From contig JAKABK010000006.1 in the NCBI GenBank assembly GCA_021796905.1, forward strand, positions 1 through 20,439: a stretch of DNA of 20,439 nt, written 5' to 3'. Positions 6,951-14,527 of the stretch are shown here, in pieces; within the stretch, counting starts at the first letter, position 1, and the number at the start of each line of letters is the position of its first letter. Position numbers and translations under genes: made by a program. The stretch is from Actinomycetes bacterium. GTDB lineage: Bacteria; Actinomycetota; Acidimicrobiia; Acidimicrobiales; Palsa-688. Below the pieces are notes generated by a model. That model was not told the origin of the DNA, searched no databases, and was given only the letters and a program-made list of their open reading frames with translations.

Positions 6951-7444
6951 CGAGCGTCCCCGGGACCCTCGGGCGAGCCGAGCAGGCCCGCGACCAACAA
7001 CCGATCGTCGTCGCTCACCGCAGGGGCGCCACGCCTGCGCCGGTCCCACCAGACGAACGCGACCACCAGGCCGGCGAGGGCCGCGAGGGCGACCACGGCA
7101 GGGATCACCCAGATCAGGAGGTCAACCCCCGAGGTGCGGGGCTGCTCGAGGATGCCCGGCCCGTAAGCCGCCTCGATACCGGCGAGGATCGCCGCCGGCT
7201 TCTCCCCCGCCGCCAGCCCGTGGCGGATCTCGCTCCTGATCGCCACCGACGCTGCGGTACCCGACTCCGCTGCGGTCTCACCGACGCAGACCGGGCAGCG
7301 CACCTCCGACGCGAGGGCGAGGGTCCGCTGCTCGAGGGTCCTCGGGGCGGGGGGGCGCTGCGCTCCGATACCCAGGGCGACCGCGGCGACGACGACGATC
7401 ACGACCCACGGGGCCGAGCGGAGCACCCGCCGGGATGCGGACAT
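6947..7444 (-). CDS. ccmH: CcmH apocytochrome c thiol reductase
   Basis: Membrane-anchored thiol-disulfide protein that keeps the CxxCH cysteines of apocytochrome c reduced for heme ligation, 165 aa. It has an N-terminal membrane helix (about 11-28). The family motif VRCPVCVGETAAES follows, with redox cysteines C50 and C53, then the three-helix region AAYGPGILEQP and a C-terminal helix (about 107-133) ending in WWDRRRR. Full-length for CcmH/CycL, not the fused CcmHI form of E. coli. ATG 7444 overlaps the ccmG stop by one base (TGATG), and its stop overlaps ccmI in GTGA. CcmG is its expected reductant. Confidence 0.92.
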   Translation of the reverse strand: MSASRRVLRSAPWVVIVVVAAVALGIGAQRPPAPRTLEQRTLALASEVRCPVCVGETAAESGTAASVAIRSEIRHGLAAGEKPAAILAGIEAAYGPGILEQPRTSGVDLLIWVIPAVVALAALAGLVVAFVWWDRRRRGAPAVSDDDRLLVAGLLGSPEGPGDAR

Positions 7445-8067
7445 CAGGCCGCCCCGCCGCTGCCCGCCTTGATGGCGCTGGTGATGACCGAGTCGAGGCT
7501 CGTGGGGTCGATCCCCGACGGGTAGTAGCCGACGATGAACCCGTCGGGGTCGACGAGGAAGATCGTCGGGATCCCGGTGACCCCCCAGGTGACGCTCGCC
7601 TCGGGATCCTGGAGGGCGGGCCAGCGGGCCCCGGCAGCGGCCATCCAGCGGGCCATGGCCGCACCGTCCCCCGGGTCCTCCTCGACGCTCAGCACGGCGG
7701 CGTCGTGACTACCGGCCGTGCGCTCGAACTCCTCGAGCGACGGCAGCTCCTCCCGGCAGTCGACGCAGGTGCTCGCCGAGAAATCGACCAGCACCCACTT
7801 GCCGGCGAGATCGGCGAGGCTCAGGTGGCGCTGCCCGGGGAGGATCGTCCCCGACAGCGGAGGTGCCGGGGAGCCGAGCAGGTTGCTGGTGTCCGCCGGC
7901 TTGCCGGCGACCGCGAGCACCCCGACCAGCACCGCCACCAGCAGACCTACCGCCGCCGAGACCCACAGCACCGTCCGGCGCCGGCGCGGCGTCGAGCCGG
8001 GGGCGACCGGACCGGGTGCCGCCGGGGGCGGGGTTTGCGGCAACGGGGTCCCGTCGACGACGGTCAC
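7444..8067 (-). CDS. ccmG: CcmG/DsbE-like membrane-anchored thioredoxin (TlpA/ResA family)
   Basis: Extracytoplasmic thioredoxin-fold reductant for CcmH or apocytochrome c, 207 aa. A Pro-rich cytoplasmic tail (1-27) and an RRRR basic cluster precede one membrane helix (about 32-54). The TlpA/ResA-type domain contains VLVDFSASTCVDCREELP with redox-active C101 and C104, and the cis-proline loop GVTGIPTIFLVDPDG. The start is GTG 8067, which overlaps the ccmF stop in GTGA and fits the size of the family; a longer in-frame extension overlaps ccmF coding sequence and lacks family features. Electrons would come from a CcdA/DsbD-type protein, not found in the window. Confidence 0.9.
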   Translation of the reverse strand: MTVVDGTPLPQTPPPAAPGPVAPGSTPRRRRTVLWVSAAVGLLVAVLVGVLAVAGKPADTSNLLGSPAPPLSGTILPGQRHLSLADLAGKWVLVDFSASTCVDCREELPSLEEFERTAGSHDAAVLSVEEDPGDGAAMARWMAAAGARWPALQDPEASVTWGVTGIPTIFLVDPDGFIVGYYPSGIDPTSLDSVITSAIKAGSGGAA

Positions 8068-10076
8068 TTCCCTCCCCCGGGAGCTACCCCCACGACAGCC
8101 TGCCGTGCCGGTCCGCCGGTCGGGTCGGTGGGACCCGCCAGGGTCGCCACGGCCTCCCTGCCAGAGGGTGGCGCCGAGCGCCTCCGACCGGCGGGGACCA
8201 CCGACAGCAGGGCACCGATGATCATGACCAGCCCGCCGACCCACACCCAGACGACCAGCGGTTCGACGATGACCCCGATGGTCACCGGCGAACCGCCGGT
8301 CGGGGTGGTGGCGAGTGTCAGGTAGACGTCGTGGAGCGGGGTGCTGTGGATCGCCGGGGTCTGGACCGCCTCACCCGAGGCCGGGTAGTCGTTGATCGCC
8401 GGGCGCATCAGCCGACCGTCGACCACGACGTCGGCCGCGACGCCGTGGTAGTTCGGCCCGCGATCGTGCTGCATCCCGAGATAGGTGATCTTCTGGGCCT
8501 GGTAGACCGTGCTCCGCCCGGGCCGGAGGCTCACCTGGGTCTGGTGCTCGAAGGAGTGGCTGGCCGCGAAGGCGATCGCGATGATCACCACCCCGAGGTG
8601 GACGATCATCCCGCCGTTGGAGCGTCCGACCAGGCCCCGCCATCCGTTCCGGCTGGTCGCCAGGACGAGCTGGCGGAGAGCCGACCCCCCGGCGAACGCC
8701 CCGAGGGTGAAGGCCATCAGCGGGAGCAGCCCGCGTAACCCCCCGGCGACGCAGGCCACGAGCGTCGCGACCGCGGCGAGCGCCGGCCAGGTCAGCCGGT
8801 GGCGGAGCAGCTCGGCGCTGGCCTTCCTCCACGGCAGGACCGGCGCGACGGCCATCAAGAACAGCAGGCAGATGACGATCGGGAGGGTCATGGTGTTGAA
8901 GTACGGGCCGCCGACGGTCACCTGGGTGCCGTTGACCGCCTCGACGACCAGGGGGAAGATCGTTCCGACCAGCACGACCACGGCGAACGCCCCGAACAGC
9001 AGGTTGTTGGCGAGGAACGCCCCCTCCCGCGAAAGCGGGGAGTCGATCGATCCCGGGGAGCGCAGCTGGTCACCCCTCCAGGCGATCAGCCCGACGGAGA
9101 CCGCTGCGACCACCCCGAAGAAGGCGAGGAGCTCGGGGCCGAGGTCGGAGTTGGAGAACGAGTGCACCGAGGCCAGCACCCCCGAGCGGGTGAGGGTCGT
9201 CTCCAGGATCGTGAGCAGGAAGGTGGAGAGGATGAGCGAGAGGTTCCAGACCCGCAGCATCCCCCGGCGTTCCTGGACCATCACCGAGTGCAGGTAGGCG
9301 GTGGAGGTCAACCACGGCAGGAGAGCGAGGTTCTCCACCGGGTCCCACGCCCAGTAACCGCCCCAGCCGAGCACCTCGTAGCTCCACCATCCCCCGAGGA
9401 TCAACCCGGCGGTGAGGCACCCCCACGCGAACAGCGTCCAGCGCCGGGTCTCCACCATCCACCCCTCCCCGAGCCGCCCGGTGATCAAGCTGGCGGCCGC
9501 GAAGCAGAACGGGACGGTGAAACCGATCATGCCGAGGTAGAGCATCGGCGGGTGGAAGGCCACGAGGATCCGGTCCTGGAGGAGCGGGTCCGGGCCGGGA
9601 CCGTTGGTCGCCGGGAACCGGGTCGTGACGAACGGGTCGGCGACGGTGGCCATGATCGCGAAGAAGAACGCGGCAACGAGGTACCCGATGCTCGACGCCC
9701 AGGCGACGATCGGGTCGGTGACCCGTGAGCGGAACCGGACCGCGACCGCGACGAGATATCCGGACAACACCAGCGCCCACAGCAGGATCGAGCCCTGCAA
9801 GGCCGACCACATGGCGGTGATCCGGTACAGCAGGGGGGTCTGCAGGCTGTCGTTCTGGTCGACGTAGACCAGCCGCCAGTCGTGGGAGATCAGCGCGTGC
9901 TGCAATGCTCCGGTCGCCACCACCGCGCCGAGCAGTACCAGCCAGACGTACCTCGCTCCGGCGGCGAGCAGGTCGTCGCGGCCGCTGCGCAGCCCGCGGA
10001 GCAGGCTCAACGCACCGAGGAGAGCGGCGGCGAGCGAGACGATCACAGCGGCGCGACCGACCGCGGAATCGAGCAC
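8064..10076 (-). CDS. ccmF: CcmF heme lyase component
   Basis: Polytopic heme ligase subunit that takes heme from holo-CcmE and attaches it to apocytochrome c, 670 aa with roughly 14-15 membrane helices. The tryptophan-rich WWD heme-handling motif reads WGGYWAWDPVEN (about 238-249). Histidines occur at H175 (VAFHPPMLYLG), H263 (YLHSVM), H305 (SVHSFSNSDLG) and H493 (IVHLGVV). This is the same spacing as the four functional histidines of E. coli CcmF (173, 261, 303, 491), offset by two. GTG 10076 has a strong GGAGGA ribosome site six to seven bases upstream, 14 bp after ccmE. Its stop overlaps ccmG. Length is normal and no disruption is visible. Confidence 0.96.
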   Translation of the reverse strand: MLDSAVGRAAVIVSLAAALLGALSLLRGLRSGRDDLLAAGARYVWLVLLGAVVATGALQHALISHDWRLVYVDQNDSLQTPLLYRITAMWSALQGSILLWALVLSGYLVAVAVRFRSRVTDPIVAWASSIGYLVAAFFFAIMATVADPFVTTRFPATNGPGPDPLLQDRILVAFHPPMLYLGMIGFTVPFCFAAASLITGRLGEGWMVETRRWTLFAWGCLTAGLILGGWWSYEVLGWGGYWAWDPVENLALLPWLTSTAYLHSVMVQERRGMLRVWNLSLILSTFLLTILETTLTRSGVLASVHSFSNSDLGPELLAFFGVVAAVSVGLIAWRGDQLRSPGSIDSPLSREGAFLANNLLFGAFAVVVLVGTIFPLVVEAVNGTQVTVGGPYFNTMTLPIVICLLFLMAVAPVLPWRKASAELLRHRLTWPALAAVATLVACVAGGLRGLLPLMAFTLGAFAGGSALRQLVLATSRNGWRGLVGRSNGGMIVHLGVVIIAIAFAASHSFEHQTQVSLRPGRSTVYQAQKITYLGMQHDRGPNYHGVAADVVVDGRLMRPAINDYPASGEAVQTPAIHSTPLHDVYLTLATTPTGGSPVTIGVIVEPLVVWVWVGGLVMIIGALLSVVPAGRRRSAPPSGREAVATLAGPTDPTGGPARQAVVGVAPGGGK

Positions 10077-10090
10077 CGGGGGTCCTCCGC

Positions 10091-10663
10091 TCAGCCCTTG
10101 GCGCCAGAGGGCAGCTGGGACTTCAACCGACCAGGGTGGGCGGCGACGTAGCGGGCGCTGTGCTTGACCATGATCTGGTCGCTCGCGAACACGTTCCCCT
10201 GCCAGTGGCCGACGAGCACGACCGGGATCCCCGGTTGGAACAGCTGTGGCGGGGACCCGCTGCTGTCCACCCCGACAGTGACCCCGTCGGCGTAGATGTC
10301 GAAGCGGATCGTCCTGCCGACCTGGCGGACGTCGTGCTCGACGGTCCCCTCGATCCGGAACGGCTTGGTACCGAGCTGCGCCCTCTCGGCGACCGCGGCC
10401 TTGGTGGTGAGGAAGTACTGCTCGGCGCTGGTGAGGAACTGGAACGCGACGTAGCCGAAAGCGGCGAGCACGATGCACGCCGCGACGACCTGGCGGCGAC
10501 GGCTGCCGAGCCAGTTACGGTCCCTCGGCCGGTCCACGCCGGCCGATGCGAGCAGCGCGCGCGCCTCGGCGAGCCTGACGGCGTGGGACCGCTCGGGGCG
10601 GGCGGCGTCGGACGGTTCCGGGTCGTCGTAGCGGGACCCGGGGGCGCCCCGGAGGTCGGTCAC
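10091..10663 (-). CDS. ccmE: CcmE heme chaperone
   Basis: Membrane-tethered heme chaperone that binds heme covalently and passes it to CcmF, 190 aa. A 55-residue cytoplasmic extension precedes one membrane helix (about 57-77). The OB-fold beta-barrel follows, with FRIEGTVEHDVRQ, IRFDIYADG and VVLVGHWQGNVF. The C-terminus has IMVKHSARYVAAH, giving the HxxxY heme-attachment motif with H168 and Y172. It is therefore the histidine type, not the cysteine variant of some archaea and sulfate reducers. GTG 10663 overlaps the ccmD stop (GTGA) and has an AGGAGG site five bases upstream. The N-terminal tail is longer than in E. coli CcmE, whose attachment residue is H130. Confidence 0.94.
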   Translation of the reverse strand: MTDLRGAPGSRYDDPEPSDAARPERSHAVRLAEARALLASAGVDRPRDRNWLGSRRRQVVAACIVLAAFGYVAFQFLTSAEQYFLTTKAAVAERAQLGTKPFRIEGTVEHDVRQVGRTIRFDIYADGVTVGVDSSGSPPQLFQPGIPVVLVGHWQGNVFASDQIMVKHSARYVAAHPGRLKSQLPSGAKG

Positions 10664-10851
10664 GGCACCTCCTCGACCGTCGCGGTCGACGGCCGATGGT
10701 CGAGGGCGGGCTCGGCCGGCGTCGGCCGCAGGCGTCGGGTGAGCGACCGCCGGCGTCGCAGGACCGACACCACGTAGCCTGCGACCAGGGCCCCGATCGC
10801 GCCGTAACCACCAGCGACATACCCCCAACCGGCGGTGACCGGGCTGCTCAT
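10660..10851 (-). CDS. ccmD: CcmD-like small membrane protein, 63 aa
   Basis: Short gene between ccmC and ccmE. The protein has one hydrophobic helix (about 9-31, rich in Gly, Ala and Val with several Tyr), then LRRRRSLTRRLR and a hydrophilic C-terminal tail. This is the CcmD pattern: a tiny single-span protein with a basic post-membrane segment that helps release holo-CcmE from CcmABC. ATG 10851 overlaps the ccmC stop (ATGA) and the stop overlaps ccmE (GTGA), so it is positioned as a translated operon member. Sequence conservation in this family is weak. The call rests on size, topology and position. Confidence 0.75.
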   Translation of the reverse strand: MSSPVTAGWGYVAGGYGAIGALVAGYVVSVLRRRRSLTRRLRPTPAEPALDHRPSTATVEEVP

Positions 10852-11606
10852 CGTCCTTCGGCCCGGCGTTCGGCGATGGCCCAGACGTAGCCCTCGTCCT
10901 CGAGGCGCGCCTCCATCGACTCCACCTCGAAGCGACGCAGCAGGATCCACGCGAACAGCACTGCGAACACGAGGAACGACAGGAGCATTGTGGCGAGCTG
11001 CCAACCCTCGATCAGCGGGGACTTGCCGACCCGCAGCACCGTGTTGCCCTGGTGGAGGGTGTTCCACCACGACGTCGAGTAATGGTCGATCGGGACCAGC
11101 AGGAACGCCAGCAGCGCGGTCACCGCGCAGCGCTTGGCCCGGGCTACCGGGTCACCGCCGGTACGCCTCAGCGCCAGGTAGCCGACGAAGACGACGAAGA
11201 GCATCAGGGTGAGGGTCAACAGCGCGTCCCAGGTCCACCAGACCCCCCACGTGTAACGGCCCCAGATGGATCCCGAGACCAGGGTGGCGGCACAGAAGAG
11301 GACCCCCACCTCCGCGGAGGCACCCGCCAGGTGGTCCCAGCGGGGACTGCGGGTGCGGGGCCAGAGGTAGGCGAGGCTGGCGAGGGCACACACCCCGAAC
11401 GCCACGAAGGTGATCGTGGCCACCGCCGGGTGGACGTAGATCAGCCGCACCGTCTCCCCGTAGAGGATCGCTGGAGGCGACACGACCAGTCCGAGGAACA
11501 GGAGCGCCACGACCCCGACCGCACTCGCTACACCGAGGACGAAGCTCGCTCGGTCGAGCAGCGAACGGCGGGGGTGTTTCGACAGAGCCGGCACTGTGAG
11601 AGTCAC
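10848..11606 (-). CDS. ccmC: CcmC heme-handling membrane protein
   Basis: Six-helix membrane protein that presents heme to CcmE, 252 aa. The WWD motif WGVWWTWDALL (about 120-130) and flanking histidines H59 (IYVHPA) and H185 (NTLHQG) agree in spacing with H60 and H184 of E. coli CcmC. H175 (IDHYS) is also present. GTG 11606 overlaps the ccmB stop and has GGAGG at about six bases. The C-terminus runs into a charged cytoplasmic tail. A System II CcsA would lack this operon setting and is typically larger. The stop overlaps ccmD (ATGA). Confidence 0.95.
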   Translation of the reverse strand: MTLTVPALSKHPRRSLLDRASFVLGVASAVGVVALLFLGLVVSPPAILYGETVRLIYVHPAVATITFVAFGVCALASLAYLWPRTRSPRWDHLAGASAEVGVLFCAATLVSGSIWGRYTWGVWWTWDALLTLTLMLFVVFVGYLALRRTGGDPVARAKRCAVTALLAFLLVPIDHYSTSWWNTLHQGNTVLRVGKSPLIEGWQLATMLLSFLVFAVLFAWILLRRFEVESMEARLEDEGYVWAIAERRAEGR

Positions 11607-12271
11607 ACATCCTCCAGGAGGGTTCCGAATGCGAGCACACCGAGGGTGAGGTATATGGCGGCGAAAGCCGCGAGGAGCGAGAGCCACCGCCAGCCGCTCC
11701 CGGCGACCACGCCGGCAGCGGCCAGCCAAGCCTGGGTCGCGCCGAGCAGTACCGGGGCCACCACCGGCAACAACAGTAGGGGCAGGAGCGTCTCGCGTAC
11801 CCGCAGCCCCGCTGACATCACCCCGTAGACGGTTCCTGCCGCCGCCAGGCCGGCCGTGGCGAGCACGCAGGTCGACACCAACAGCAAGGGGTCGGCGAGG
11901 TGGGTCCCGAAGAGCACCACGACGCCGAACGCGAGGACCGCTTCGAGCACGACCAGCTGCACCGCGATCGCCGCGGCCTTGCCCAGGAACACGCCGCCGC
12001 CGTCGAGACCCGACAGGCGCAGGCCGTCGCGCGCCCCGTCGGAGGACTCGAGGGAGAAGCTGCGTTGCACTGCGAGCAGGCAGCAGAGCAGCACCGCCAC
12101 CCAGAACAGTCCGGGACCGACCGCGGCGAGAACCGGACGGTCCTGGTCGAACGCGAAGCCGAACAACAGCAGCACGAGAAGCGCATAGGGGACCACCTGG
12201 TTGGTGGTCACCCGGGAGCGGGCCTCGACCCGCAGGTCCTTGCCGGCGACGAGCAGCGCGTCACGCCACAT
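11603..12271 (-). CDS. ccmB: CcmB ABC-type permease of the heme-loading complex
   Basis: Integral membrane partner of the CcmA ATPase, 222 aa, close to the family's usual length. Six hydrophobic segments are evident, and the N-terminus has the typical KDLRVEARSR motif before the first helix. The internal AVQRSFSLESSDGARDGLRLSG loop matches the family's conserved F..E...G.LE.L region. With CcmA and CcmC it forms the complex that releases heme-loaded CcmE using ATP. ATG 12271 overlaps the end of ccmA by 11 nt, which suggests coupled translation. Confidence 0.92.
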   Translation of the reverse strand: MWRDALLVAGKDLRVEARSRVTTNQVVPYALLVLLLFGFAFDQDRPVLAAVGPGLFWVAVLLCCLLAVQRSFSLESSDGARDGLRLSGLDGGGVFLGKAAAIAVQLVVLEAVLAFGVVVLFGTHLADPLLLVSTCVLATAGLAAAGTVYGVMSAGLRVRETLLPLLLLPVVAPVLLGATQAWLAAAGVVAGSGWRWLSLLAAFAAIYLTLGVLAFGTLLEDV

Positions 12272-12998
12272 GGCTGACCCCCGGCTCGGGCCCGGGAGCG
12301 TCGCTGCGGGGACCGAACCCGAGCGGCCCTCCGGCGTCGCGGACCCGCCGGTCGGGCACCGACGGGTCGGTCGCCCCGCCGGCGACGGTCACGATCCGAC
12401 CCGCCAGAGCGTGAGCCCGGTGACGTTCGTGGGAGGCGAGCAGCACGGTCCGGCCGCGGCCGACGGCGTCTGTGACCAACGCGTCGAGCAGGTCGCGGTT
12501 GTCTGCGTCCAGCCCGGCGTGGGGCTCGTCGAGCAACCACAGCTCCGGGTCGCGGGCAACGAGGACGGCGAGCGCCACCCGGCGGCGCTGCCCGGCCGAG
12601 AGCGACGCGACCCTGGAAGCCGGGAGCCGGCCGGTGAGGCCGAGGCGGGCCATCGCCGGGGCGACCCCGCTACGCTCCCCGCCCGACGCCCGGACCGCGA
12701 AGTCGAGGTTGTCGGCGACGGTGAGGTCGTCGTAGAGGGCGGTCGAGTGCCCGAGCAGACCGACCCGGCGACGCACGGAACGGGGGTCGGCGACCAGGTC
12801 ACGGCCGAGGACCCGCGCCTCGCCGGCCACCACCCTGAGCAGGCCGGCGCAGGCCCGCAGGATGCTGGTCTTCCCGGCGCCGTTGGCACCCTCCAGCAAG
12901 ACGATCTCCGACGGGTAGACGTCGAGGTCGACGCCGGCCAGCACGGGGAACGGGCCCACCAGGGCAACGGCCGATCGGAAGCGGATCACCGGCTCCAT
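12261..12998 (-). CDS. ccmA: CcmA heme exporter ATP-binding subunit
   Basis: ABC ATPase of the CcmAB(C) complex, 245 aa. Walker A is GANGAGKTS (37-45), the signature is SLSAGQRRRVALA (132-144) and Walker B is LWLLDEPHAGLD (154-164), followed by the H-loop in LLASHERHRA. The signature SAGQ replaces the common SGGQ, as is usual in CcmA. The C-terminal 40 residues are a less conserved extension overlapping ccmB. ATG 12998 was chosen; GTG 13007 is an alternative. Neither has a clear ribosome site, and a TAGCGT box lies 12 nt before the ATG. It is the first ccm gene, 99 bp after the orphan gene, across a region with an 18-bp direct repeat. Confidence 0.93.
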   Translation of the reverse strand: MEPVIRFRSAVALVGPFPVLAGVDLDVYPSEIVLLEGANGAGKTSILRACAGLLRVVAGEARVLGRDLVADPRSVRRRVGLLGHSTALYDDLTVADNLDFAVRASGGERSGVAPAMARLGLTGRLPASRVASLSAGQRRRVALAVLVARDPELWLLDEPHAGLDADNRDLLDALVTDAVGRGRTVLLASHERHRAHALAGRIVTVAGGATDPSVPDRRVRDAGGPLGFGPRSDAPGPEPGVSHVA

Positions 12999-13040
12999 GA
13001 CGATCACCGAACGCTAGCCAGCCGACCGCTCCTACCACCA

Positions 13041-13082
13041 TCCGGGGACCTGAGCGGCTCGGCGTCCGGGGACCTGAGCGGC
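13041..13082. repeat. 18-bp direct repeat, two copies, between orphan gene and ccmA
   Basis: TCCGGGGACCTGAGCGGC occurs at 13041-13058 and again at 13065-13082, a 24-bp period. It fills most of the noncoding spacer just before ccmA on the minus strand. It could be tandem binding sites for a regulator of the ccm operon, or simply a duplication. An imperfect hairpin (GGAC...GAG/CTC...GTCC) spans the junction. Confidence 0.7.
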
Positions 13083-13097
13083 CCCGCGCCGGTGGGG

Positions 13098-13697
13098 TCA
13101 GGGCTCCAGGAACCGGTTGAGGGCGGCGAGCACCGCCCGGGCGTAGGCGTCTGGGCGGGAGAGACCCTCGGCGACGCCGCGGCGCACCTCGCCGGTGCGG
13201 ACGTTCTCCAGCACCGCGAGGGCACCGCCACCGAGCTCGTCGGGCAGGTCCTGGACCGACCGCACCCCCCAGGGAGCGAGGAGCCCGAGCACCCCGAGCC
13301 CGGAGATCACCGCCCGGGCGACCGCCGGACCGTCGACGTCGTCGGAGGTCACCGCGGCCCGCCGGTCGCGGTGGGCGAGGTGCACCTCGACACCGGAGCG
13401 GCCGGGCGCGGGGACCGACACCGCCAGACGCACCCTGCCGCCCGGTCGGGTCTCGTCGCCCTGGTCGACCAGCTCGACCACCGCCGGCACGTCGGCCAGA
13501 CAGGCCGCCAGGCGGTGGATCTCGGAGCGGACCGAGGCCAGGTCGGCTCCGGGGGTGACCGCCGCCTCCACGAGCAGGCGGTCGTCGAGCCGGGCTATAC
13601 CGACGAAACCCACCCCCGCCAACTGGCGGACCTCGAGCTCGAGCTGGTCGAGGCCGCCGTCCTCGGCCGGGGGCAGCGGGTCGGGGACGGCGTTCAT
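13098..13697 (-). CDS. Orphan protein of unknown function, 199 aa
   Basis: I do not recognise this protein. It is predicted soluble, with no signal peptide or membrane helix, and rich in Val, Leu, Ala, Asp and Arg. Two alternating strand/helix halves can be seen. Residues about 17-80 include LELEVRQLAGVGFVGIARLDD and a following TPGADLASVRSEIHRLA helix. Residues about 90-160 include VRLAVSVPAPGRSGVEVHLAHRDRRA and a GPAVARAVISGLGVLGLL helix. The shape could suit a small ligand-binding or ACT-like fold, but this is a guess. The ATG at 13697 overlaps the stop of the diguanylate cyclase (ATGA), so the two are co-translated. Codon use is typical of the window, supporting a real gene. Confidence 0.8.
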   Translation of the reverse strand: MNAVPDPLPPAEDGGLDQLELEVRQLAGVGFVGIARLDDRLLVEAAVTPGADLASVRSEIHRLAACLADVPAVVELVDQGDETRPGGRVRLAVSVPAPGRSGVEVHLAHRDRRAAVTSDDVDGPAVARAVISGLGVLGLLAPWGVRSVQDLPDELGGGALAVLENVRTGEVRRGVAEGLSRPDAYARAVLAALNRFLEP

Positions 13698-14527
13698 GTT
13701 GCCGCCTTGTCCAGATAGAGGCGCTCGTCGGCGAGCGCCTGGAGCCTCACCGGGTCGTCGGCGTCCGCCGGGAAGCAGGCGACCCCTGCAGAGAAACCCA
13801 CCCCGGTCTCGGGGAGGGCGACCGCGAGGCGGGGTCGGAGCCGGTCGACGAGCGGCCCGAGCACCTCGGGAGAAGCGGCGTTGGAGATGATCAACGCGAA
13901 CTCGTCGCCCCCCAGCCGGGCGGCGACATCACCCCTGCGCAGCAGGGCGCGGATCTCGGTGCCGATCACCCGCAACGCGGCGTCGCCGGCGGCGTGACCG
14001 TAGAGGTCGTTGACCGCCTTGAAGTCGTCGAGATCGACCATCACCAGCGCGAAGGGCCACCCGTAGCGCCGTCCCCGGGCCACCGCTTCGGTGAGCGCCA
14101 GCTCGTAGGCCCGCCGATTGAGCAGGCCGGTGAGCGGGTCGTGGCCGGCGTCGTGGGCGAGCAGGTCCAGCTCGAGGGCGGCAGCGACCAGGTCGCTCAC
14201 GTATGCGGCGGTCGCTTCGTCGACCGCACCCGGTGGCGTGGTGTAGAGACCGGGCGGCGAGTCGAGCAGTGCCCGGGCTCCTCTGGCGGCCATCCCGTCG
14301 GTCGCGGCGCCGAGCGGGCGGCGACCGAGACGGAAGCTCTGGCGGCCGAGGGCGGTGCCGTCGACGACGAGCAGGGCGTCGGCGAGCCCGAAGTGGTCCG
14401 CCAAGGCCTGGAGCGCCTCGTAGACGAACGCGACACCGCTCCTCGCGCGCCTCAGCCGCCCCGGCAGGGACAGCAGCGAGGCGGGCACCGGGGGCGGAGC
14501 CGGGGCCGGGGACGCTGCGCAGCTCAC
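13694..14527 (-). CDS. GGDEF diguanylate cyclase with N-terminal GAF-like region
   Basis: Predicted cytosolic c-di-GMP synthase, 277 aa. The N-terminal 120 residues resemble a small GAF-like sensor (FVYEALQALADHFGLADALLVVDG). The GGDEF domain begins at DPLTGLLNRRA (130-140) and has VDLDDFKAVNDLYGH with the metal-binding aspartate, and an intact RLGGDEF (GGDEF at 206-210). The product-inhibition I-site RxxD is present as RRGD (197-200), exactly five residues before GGDEF. It should therefore be catalytically competent and feedback-inhibited. No EAL or HD-GYP phosphodiesterase is in the window. The start is GTG 14527, without a strong ribosome site, so an internal start is possible. It is the first gene of a minus-strand run that leads through the orphan gene into ccm. 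Confidence 0.92.
   Translation of the reverse strand: MSCAASPAPAPPPVPASLLSLPGRLRRARSGVAFVYEALQALADHFGLADALLVVDGTALGRQSFRLGRRPLGAATDGMAARGARALLDSPPGLYTTPPGAVDEATAAYVSDLVAAALELDLLAHDAGHDPLTGLLNRRAYELALTEAVARGRRYGWPFALVMVDLDDFKAVNDLYGHAAGDAALRVIGTEIRALLRRGDVAARLGGDEFALIISNAASPEVLGPLVDRLRPRLAVALPETGVGFSAGVACFPADADDPVRLQALADERLYLDKAAT

Noticed and set aside
7444..8244. Longer form of CcmG starting upstream of 8067
   Set aside because: The extra 59 residues overlap ccmF coding sequence and look nothing like the family; GTG 8067 sits in a GTGA overlap as elsewhere in the operon.
8064..10478. Longer form of CcmF starting within ccmE
   Set aside because: The extension is an out-of-frame reading of ccmE; GTG 10076 has a strong ribosome site and gives histidine positions matching E. 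coli CcmF.
12201..13718. Plus-strand open frame of about 500 codons antisense to ccmA and the orphan gene
   Set aside because: It mirrors well-supported minus-strand genes with recognised motifs; the translation is rich in His, Arg, Gly and Pro, typical of shadow frames.
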